A stretch of 10,403 bases of DNA, from the NCBI GenBank assembly GCA_004378665.1, contig SOIA01000031.1, positions 1-10,403 of the forward strand. The letters run 5' to 3'. Shown here piece by piece: positions 6,453-10,403 of this stretch. The stretch comes from Candidatus Aminicenantota bacterium. GTDB taxonomy: Bacteria > Acidobacteriota > Aminicenantia > Aminicenantales > Aminicenantaceae. Below the pieces are notes generated by a model that was not told the DNA's origin, did not search any database, and worked only from the letters and a program-made list of their open reading frames with translations. The translations under genes and the position numbers were made by a program. The number at the start of each line of letters is the position of its first letter. The stretch's first letter is position 1.

Positions 6453-7823
6453 ACGGACAAAATACTCATCGTCGATGATGAGAAGAGCATCCTTGACCTT
6501 CTCACAGTCGTCTTCAAGAAGGAAGGGTACAAAGTAGAGACCTCCCACTCTGGGCCTAAAGCACTCGAATTGATAGAGAAGAACGACTTCAGTGTGATCA
6601 TCTCAGACATCAAGCTTCCTCAGCTAAGCGGAATGGAAATCTTGAGACGCGTCAAAGATACAAAACCTTATATCCCTGTGATCATGGTCACAGCTTACGG
6701 GACGATCAAGCAGGCAGTCGAAGCCCTGAAGGAAGGGGCGATGGATTACGTAGTTAAACCATTTGATGTGGAAGAGTTGAAGATCGTCGTTTCTCAGGGG
6801 CTGGAACGAGGACGGCTGAAACAGGAGAATATCCTTCTCAAGAAACAGCTCAGGGAGAAATACGGTTTTGATAATATCATAGGAAAAAGCAAACGGATGA
6901 TGGAAATTTTCAGCTTGATCGAAAAGATCGCGGCGACGGATTCGACCGTTATTGTCGAAGGTGAAAGCGGGACTGGAAAAGAATTGGCGGCCAGAGCCAT
7001 TCACCTTCTCAGCCGCTATCAGGAAAGGCCGTTTGTATCTATTAACTGTGGAGCTGTGCCGGATAGTCTTCTGGAGAGCGAGCTTTTCGGCCACATGAGA
7101 GGATCGTTCACGGGTGCTGTCGCGGATAAAAAAGGGATGTTTGAGGTGGCTGAGGGAGGTGTGTTGTTTTTAGATGAAGTCGGGGAAATGTCCCCGATGA
7201 CACAGGTCAAGCTTCTCCGGGCACTCCAGGATAAAAAAATCAGAAGAGTCGGGGGGACAGAAGAAATCTCTGTGGATATCCGCATCATCGCAGCCACAAA
7301 CCAGGATTTGAAGAGAAAGATCGAGGAAGGAAAATTCAGGGAAGACCTTTTTTACAGGTTGAACGTTCTTTCTCTTGTGATGCCGCCACTCAGGAAAAGA
7401 AAAGAGGACCTTCCACTGCTGGTTTCTCATTTCATAAAAAAATACTGCCAGGAGATGGGGCGAAAGACCAAGAGGATCGCTCCAGAGGTGATGAATGTCT
7501 TCGAATCCTACCCCTGGCCGGGGAACGTCAGGGAACTCGAGAATGTGATTGAGAGAGTTGTGGCCATCGAGGAGAGGGAGATCATCACCAGGGACAGCCT
7601 TCCTGAAGAGCTTCTTGCGCCTCACAAGAAGCCTGATACCACCTATCTCTTCGAGCCGGGCTTCAGCCTCAACTCACACCTGGATGATATCGCAAAAAAT
7701 TACATCAAGCAGGCTCGCCAGGCTGCGGGAGGGAAACTCAGAGAGACCGCTTCCCTCCTCGGGATCAGCTACCGCACGCTGAGGTACCTGATCGATAAAT
7801 ACAGCTTGAAGTCTAACTCCTGA
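6453..7823 (+). CDS. pilR: Sigma54-dependent response regulator PilR
   Basis: NtrC-type activator that, once phosphorylated by PilS, drives sigma54 transcription of pilin genes. Reading from ACG as residue 1, it has 456 aa, the family norm. The receiver (1-120) has acidic pocket D8/D9, phospho-acceptor D52 in ISDIKLP, T80 and K102. The AAA+ domain has Walker A GESGTGKE (170-177), sigma54-contact loop GSFTGA (217-222), Walker B LFLDE with D241/E242, and arginines R296/R302. A Fis-type helix-turn-helix lies at about 419-451 (AASLLGISYRTLRYLIDKY). Two features are odd. There is no standard start codon: the first usable one is TTG at 6570, which would delete the first 39 receiver residues. The loop also reads GSFTGA rather than GAFTGA. 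ACG initiation, or a T-to-C change or error at a former ATG, are the alternatives. Confidence 0.92.
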   Translation, partial: TDKILIVDDEKSILDLLTVVFKKEGYKVETSHSGPKALELIEKNDFSVIISDIKLPQLSGMEILRRVKDTKPYIPVIMVTAYGTIKQAVEALKEGAMDYVVKPFDVEELKIVVSQGLERGRLKQENILLKKQLREKYGFDNIIGKSKRMMEIFSLIEKIAATDSTVIVEGESGTGKELAARAIHLLSRYQERPFVSINCGAVPDSLLESELFGHMRGSFTGAVADKKGMFEVAEGGVLFLDEVGEMSPMTQVKLLRALQDKKIRRVGGTEEISVDIRIIAATNQDLKRKIEEGKFREDLFYRLNVLSLVMPPLRKRKEDLPLLVSHFIKKYCQEMGRKTKRIAPEVMNVFESYPWPGNVRELENVIERVVAIEEREIITRDSLPEELLAPHKKPDTTYLFEPGFSLNSHLDDIAKNYIKQARQAAGGKLRETASLLGISYRTLRYLIDKYSLKSNS

Positions 7824-7866
7824 AAAATAAGGAAAGAATAGGGGGAAATGGGCTATTCCGTAAGGG

Positions 7867-7901
7867 TGTCAATAATTGTCATAATATGACATATATTGTC
7901 A
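7867..7901. promoter_or_regulatory. Array of four helically phased TGTCA/TGACA half-sites: candidate PilR enhancer
   Basis: TGTCA at 7867 and 7877, TGACA at 7887 and TGTCA at 7897 are each separated by exactly 5 AT-only bases, so sites begin every 10 bp on one face of the helix. The array lies about 70-105 bp upstream of the -24 element, the normal distance for a bacterial enhancer-binding protein. P. aeruginosa PilR is reported to bind several TGTC-containing sites upstream of pilA. PilR is encoded 44 bp upstream, so it is the likely ligand; the binding itself is inference. Confidence 0.72.
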
Positions 7902-7970
7902 TATATTCAGACGAAAATCATTTTAAAGAATTGTAATCTATTTATTATCAACAGGTTAATATTTCACGAC

Positions 7971-7987
7971 TTGGCATAAAAATTGCA
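7971..7987 (+). promoter_or_regulatory. Sigma54 (-24/-12) promoter of the first prepilin gene
   Basis: TTGGCA at 7971-7976 and TTGCA at 7983-7987 place the invariant GG (7973-7974) and GC (7985-7986) exactly 10 bp apart, as sigma54 requires. The consensus is TGGCAC-N5-TTGCA. Transcription should begin near 7998, giving a leader of about 75 nt before the prepilin. Together with the upstream half-site array and the adjacent pilR gene, this is a complete PilR-sigma54 control region. Confidence 0.85.
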
Positions 7988-8000
7988 GACATATAAGTAT

Positions 8001-8045
8001 CGACCGCGATTTCAAGGCGAAAGCTTGCAAATCGCCATAGAGTCG
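8001..8045 (+). promoter_or_regulatory. Structured 5' leader of the first prepilin mRNA
   Basis: GCGATTT (8006-8012) pairs with AAATCGC (8029-8035). Inside it, CAAG (8013-8016) pairs with CTTG (8024-8027), and a C-G pair (8018/8023) closes a GAAA tetraloop (8019-8022), with single bulges at 8017 and 8028. Outside, CGAC (8001-8004) can pair with GTCG (8042-8045). The element starts just after the predicted sigma54 start and ends 12 bases before the Shine-Dalgarno TAAGGAGG (8058-8065), which stays free. It could stabilise the abundant pilin mRNA or sense a ligand or protein. I do not recognise a GEMM/c-di-GMP, cGAMP or preQ1 signature in it. Confidence 0.55.
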
Positions 8046-8071
8046 GAAATAAAATACTAAGGAGGTTTTAG

Positions 8072-8605
8072 ATGTTAAAAAAATTAAGAGGTTTTACACT
8101 GATCGAGTTGCTCATCGTTGTTGCGATCATCGGAATTCTCGCCGCACTTCTCATCCCGAACGCCATCACCGCCATACAGAAAGCCAAGCAGAAAACAACT
8201 ATGAAGGACGTAGCCACGATTTGTACAGCGCTTGCGGATTATGTGACAGACAACGGGACCACCATGACTCAAAGCGGAGCTTATGATGCCAGTTCTGTCT
8301 TCTATACCAGCATTTCCCCGTTTTATATCAAGGTTCTCCCGATCAACGACCAGTGGGGCAACGGCTACAATGTGTTTTGCGGTGCTGCAGTAGATGGGAA
8401 CTACGCAATCTCTGGAGCCGGTGGAGATGACTTTTTGGTCACTTCATGGGGACGCGACAAGGCTCTTGAGGGATTCGCCTTCGATCCAGCTAATCCCGAA
8501 CTCGGTATGTTCGTGGTCAACCAGATGGCCCATTTCAACAGAGACTTAGTCATGTGGAATGGCTCCTGGATCCGTGCGCCCAGGACAGCTGCAACCGGCA
8601 CATAA
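8072..8605 (+). CDS. pilA: Type IV prepilin, GspG-like (probable major pilin, PilA role)
   Basis: Pilin precursor of 177 aa. The class III leader MLKKLRG is cleaved by prepilin peptidase before F8, leaving mature FTLIE with the conserved Glu5, then a hydrophobic helix (about 8-30) ending IPN. The globular part resembles GspG-type subunits: a DQWG motif (93-96) in PINDQWGNGYNV, then DDFLVTSWGRD (119-129) where GspG proteins carry a calcium-binding loop, and a C-terminal FNRDLV..NGSW..APR motif shared with the second prepilin. Two cysteines (C51, C103) might form a disulfide. TAAGGAGG six bases upstream is one of the strongest Shine-Dalgarnos here, fitting high expression. A sigma54 promoter and probable PilR sites precede it. 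The promoter argues for the PilA role, although sequence alone would suggest a GspG-like name. Confidence 0.88.
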   Translation: MLKKLRGFTLIELLIVVAIIGILAALLIPNAITAIQKAKQKTTMKDVATICTALADYVTDNGTTMTQSGAYDASSVFYTSISPFYIKVLPINDQWGNGYNVFCGAAVDGNYAISGAGGDDFLVTSWGRDKALEGFAFDPANPELGMFVVNQMAHFNRDLVMWNGSWIRAPRTAATGT

Positions 8606-8623
8606 TTTTGGTTTCAGGTTCTG

Positions 8624-8641
8624 CTGAATAGCCATATTCAG
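8624..8641 (+). repeat. Perfect 7-bp hairpin after the first prepilin gene
   Basis: CTGAATA (8624-8630) pairs perfectly with TATTCAG (8635-8641) around a GCCA loop, 18 bases after the prepilin stop and 4 bases before the terminator stem. It has no T-run of its own. It may protect the mRNA 3' end against exonucleases together with the terminator hairpin. Confidence 0.5.
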
Positions 8642-8645
8642 TCAC

Positions 8646-8686
8646 AAAAAGGGCGATGCATGGAACATGCATCGCCCTTTTTTTTT
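8646..8686 (+). terminator. Strong intrinsic terminator after the first prepilin gene
   Basis: Bases 8646-8662 pair without mismatch with 8666-8682 (17 bp: five A-T pairs and a GC-rich core GGGCGATGCATG) around a three-base GAA loop. A run of nine T follows from 8678. This should end most transcription from the sigma54 promoter and separate the two prepilins. The A-run on the 5' side means it could also work on the other strand. Confidence 0.93.
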
Positions 8687-8700
8687 GTCATTTGGTAGTG

Positions 8701-8706
8701 TATAAT
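8701..8706 (+). promoter_or_regulatory. Possible -10 element for the second prepilin gene
   Basis: A perfect TATAAT lies 15 bp after the terminator T-run and 30 bp before the second prepilin ATG, so a short leader would include the Shine-Dalgarno AAAGGAG (8723-8729). There is no good -35: the 17-bp position falls in the T-run. One TGTCA half-site (8686-8690) lies just upstream. Confidence 0.4.
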
Positions 8707-8736
8707 CCCAGTCAAAGCCCGGAAAGGAGATATAAA

Positions 8737-9294
8737 ATGAGGAAGCTGAAAAAGGGATTTACGCTGATTGAACTTCTTATCGTCGTCGCTGTGATCGGTA
8801 TCCTCGCGGTAATAATCATTCCCAACGCCTTATCTGCCGTACAAAAAACGAAACAGAAGCAGACCATGAGGAACATCGTGAGCATGGCCACTGCCTGTGC
8901 GAGTTATATCACTGAAGCTGGATACGCTCCTGACGCCGGAAATCAAGCGGGCCCGCTCCAGTCTGGCAGCAATTTCATGACCGCCATATCCCCGACCTTT
9001 ATGAAAGTGTGTCCGATTACCGATCAGTGGGGGAGTCCATACCAGGTTTACACGGGCACAGCGGTATCCAATGTCTACAGCATCCCGGCCGCTGGCCTGG
9101 GAGATGATGATTTTTTGATTTTTTCCTTAGGTCGGGACGGTGTTGTGGGAGGAAGCACGACTTATACCTACCAGGCTGGGAATCCTGAAAACACTCTTTA
9201 CAACATGAATTCCATGGATGATTTCAATAATGACCTGGTCAACTTGAATGGGTCCTGGCTTCATGCTCCCCGGATTTCCTACATCGGCTCATAG
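8737..9294 (+). CDS. Second type IV prepilin, GspG-like paralogue
   Basis: Pilin precursor of 185 aa, clearly a paralogue of the preceding prepilin. The start chosen is ATG at 8737, with AAAGGAG at normal spacing; it gives the standard leader MRKLKKG cut before F8. An earlier in-frame ATG at 8656 lies inside the terminator stem and would add a meaningless extension. Mature FTLIE with Glu5 is followed by the hydrophobic helix to IPN, then TDQWGSPYQV (95-104), a GDDDFLIFSLGRDG segment (122-135) like the GspG calcium loop, and the C-terminal FNNDLV..NGSW..APR. Cysteines at 54 and 92 sit differently from those of the first prepilin. It lies beyond a strong terminator, so it is probably expressed separately, perhaps as a minor or alternative pilin. 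No obvious terminator follows. Confidence 0.88.
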   Translation: MRKLKKGFTLIELLIVVAVIGILAVIIIPNALSAVQKTKQKQTMRNIVSMATACASYITEAGYAPDAGNQAGPLQSGSNFMTAISPTFMKVCPITDQWGSPYQVYTGTAVSNVYSIPAAGLGDDDFLIFSLGRDGVVGGSTTYTYQAGNPENTLYNMNSMDDFNNDLVNLNGSWLHAPRISYIGS

Positions 9295-9443
9295 CGACTT
9301 TGATTCATCTGACTTATCTCGCTGTATTCTCTCTGAAATCCGTTTAACCATCCGATCAATCCTCGTCTAAAACAGAATGTATATCCAGGGATAATTCTTG
9401 CTGTTGAACGAGTGTTCCATCATTCCTTTTCCGGGAAAATGTG

Positions 9444-9452
9444 TGGTATAAT
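9444..9452 (+). promoter_or_regulatory. Extended -10 promoter of the plsC-like gene
   Basis: TGGTATAAT is a perfect extended -10 (TGnTATAAT). A weak -35 (TTCCTT at 9423-9428) sits 18 bp upstream. Transcription would start near 9459, only about 8 nt before the ATG at 9467, so the mRNA would be almost leaderless. Confidence 0.55.
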
Positions 9453-9466
9453 CTTTGCATCGAATC

Positions 9467-10165
9467 ATGCGCACGGTCGTCCTTTTTATTGTCTATGTTC
9501 TTATCGCGATTCTCCTCATCCCGGTCATTATCTTCTGTTTTCTGGTAAGGTGGCCCCAGCCTCTCATCCCGCTCGGGAAAGGGACGGTGCGCCTCGGGCA
9601 ATGGATCATGGGAATGCGTCTGGAGGTGTCCGGCCTCGAGAATGTCGACAAGAAAGCATCCTATGTGTTCATGTGCAACCACCTGAGTGCGCTCGACGGC
9701 CCATTGCTGTTCATGATCATTCCTCAACCGATAAGAGTCATCCTGAAAAAAGAATCCTTCCGCATTCCGATTATCGGTCAGGCCATGAGATTGGTGAGTT
9801 TCGTCCCTGTGGACAGGAAGGGATTGAAGGGAGGAAAAAAGAGTATAGATCAAGCCACGCGTCTGATCAAGGAGAAGGGGTATTCCTTCCTGATATTTCC
9901 TGAAGGAACCCGGAGCCGGGATGGAAAGCTTCAACTCTTCAAGCGGGGGGGATTCTTCCTGGCGTTGAACGGTCAGGTTCCCGTGGTTCCGGTGAGCATT
10001 CAAGGAACCTTCGAGCTCATGCCCAAGGCATCTTTTTTCATCAAGAAGGGAAGAGTGAAGATAAATTTTCATCCGGTCGTGCCAGTTCAGGGATTGAACC
10101 ATGATACACTTCCCCAGCTTATGGATAAGGTGAGAGGCGCCGTACAATCAGGCCTGGATGAATGA
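9467..10165 (+). CDS. plsC: 1-acyl-sn-glycerol-3-phosphate acyltransferase (PlsC family)
   Basis: Membrane-associated acyltransferase that probably transfers an acyl group to lysophosphatidate to make phosphatidate in phospholipid synthesis. The 232-aa protein has one N-terminal hydrophobic helix (about 4-26). The catalytic NHxxxxD motif follows as NHLSALD (71-77), then the motif II region VPVDRKG (113-119), the substrate-binding FPEGTRSRDG (144-153) and motif IV VPVVPVSI (171-178). All key residues are present. I chose ATG at 9467. TTG at 9455 is in frame but would fall upstream of the predicted transcription start. No Shine-Dalgarno is visible, consistent with a near-leaderless message. It is separated from the pilins by about 170 bp and has its own promoter, so a link to pili is not implied. 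Substrate specificity cannot be told from sequence; lysophospholipid or ornithine-lipid acyltransferases share these motifs. Confidence 0.88.
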   Translation: MRTVVLFIVYVLIAILLIPVIIFCFLVRWPQPLIPLGKGTVRLGQWIMGMRLEVSGLENVDKKASYVFMCNHLSALDGPLLFMIIPQPIRVILKKESFRIPIIGQAMRLVSFVPVDRKGLKGGKKSIDQATRLIKEKGYSFLIFPEGTRSRDGKLQLFKRGGFFLALNGQVPVVPVSIQGTFELMPKASFFIKKGRVKINFHPVVPVQGLNHDTLPQLMDKVRGAVQSGLDE

Positions 10166-10372
10166 AGTGCTGAGGATCACATATGAATATAGGACATTTT
10201 TAATGGAAGGAGAATCGGGAGAGGGTTCAGGGAATTCCAGGCTTAAAAGAAATATCAAATGTTGAGAGTTGGCTTCTTGACGTTTAGACCGGCTGGAGAA
10301 AGAACATCAGTTCATCGGGGAACTGTGAGATACCTTCCGGAAAGATACGCTGAGTATAGATGAGGAGGGAAA

Positions 10373-10403
10373 ATGAGTTATCAGAATATCATCAAAGAAT
10401 GGG
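10373..10403 (+). CDS. Start of an unidentified gene (cut by the window edge)
   Basis: ATG at 10373 follows a strong GAGGAGGG Shine-Dalgarno (10362-10369) and the frame stays open to the window end, encoding MSYQNIIKEW. The opening resembles the first residues of some enoyl-CoA hydratase/crotonase proteins, but ten residues cannot establish that. The 207 bases between plsC and this start contain no ORF worth listing and no clear terminator; TTGACG at 10277 lacks a matching -10. Confidence 0.55.
   Translation, partial: MSYQNIIKEW

Noticed and set aside
5382..6548. 388-codon open frame on the minus strand opposite pilS/pilR
   Set aside because: Long, but antisense to well-supported pilS with all kinase motifs. 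Its translation shows no recognisable domain, and no suitable ribosome-binding site or promoter is evident.
8001..8045. c-di-GMP/cGAMP (GEMM) or preQ1 riboswitch in the prepilin leader
   Set aside because: The conserved sequence blocks of those classes are not present and there is only one hairpin domain; kept only as an unclassified structured leader.
8656..8736. Longer N-terminus for the second prepilin from ATG 8656
   Set aside because: It would start inside the terminator stem and push the prepilin leader 27 residues inward. ATG 8737 has a good Shine-Dalgarno and gives a standard class III leader.
9356..10147. 263-codon open frame on the minus strand opposite plsC
   Set aside because: The sense strand encodes a complete PlsC with all acyltransferase motifs. 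The antisense translation is His/Arg-rich, low in hydrophobic structure, and matches nothing known.
10277..10305. TTGACG as promoter -35 for the gene at 10373
   Set aside because: No acceptable -10 hexamer at 16-18 bp downstream.

Overview
The window is a type IV pilus (T4P) assembly and regulation locus. Its order is pilB-pilT-pilC-pilS-pilR followed by two prepilin genes, all on the + strand. It is flanked on the left by the 3' part of a tRNA-Arg(UCU) gene and two small hypothetical genes, and on the right by a PlsC-family acyltransferase and the first codons of another gene. Base composition is intermediate, genes are tightly packed and Shine-Dalgarno sequences are strong. The pilB-T-C-S-R-pilin order is the one known from Geobacter-like deltaproteobacteria. 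The roughly 180-residue pilins with a GspG-like DQWG motif are more reminiscent of Acidobacteriota/Aminicenantota-type bacteria. I infer a Gram-negative, diderm bacterium of one of these groups; there is no rRNA or other marker here to settle it.

Layout. 1-49: 3' part of tRNA-Arg. 186-601: two translationally coupled small genes of unknown function. 602-1094: intergenic, with one weak small-ORF candidate, ending in a sigma70-type promoter whose -35 box lies inside a perfect palindrome. 1095-7823: a compact pil operon. pilB and pilT overlap by 41 nt, pilT and pilC are 9 nt apart, pilC and pilS overlap by ATGA, and pilS and pilR are 36 nt apart with a perfect hairpin in the gap. 7824-8071: a regulatory region holding four TGTCA/TGACA half-sites at exact 10-bp intervals, a sigma54 (-24/-12) promoter, and a structured 5' leader. 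8072-8605: first prepilin, then a small hairpin and a very strong intrinsic terminator. 8737-9294: second, related prepilin with its own possible promoter. 9467-10165: plsC-like acyltransferase behind an extended -10 promoter. 10373 onward: start of an unidentified gene.

How the genes work together. PilB (extension ATPase), PilT (retraction ATPase) and PilC (inner-membrane platform) are the motor of the pilus. PilS (membrane histidine kinase) and PilR (sigma54-dependent activator) form the two-component system that in other bacteria switches on pilin transcription. The sigma54 promoter and phased half-site array directly downstream of pilR and upstream of the first prepilin fit that circuit closely. 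The same half-site geometry recurs over the pilB promoter, suggesting that PilR also touches its own operon.

The most notable oddities are: pilR has no ATG/GTG/TTG start where its receiver domain must begin, and the correctly spaced codon is ACG; the half-site array has one site per helical turn; the first prepilin mRNA leader is structured and matches no riboswitch I recognise; and a T4P (PilT-containing) motor is paired with GspG-like pilins. I see no CRISPR array, insertion sequence or phage gene, and no clearly novel multi-gene system.
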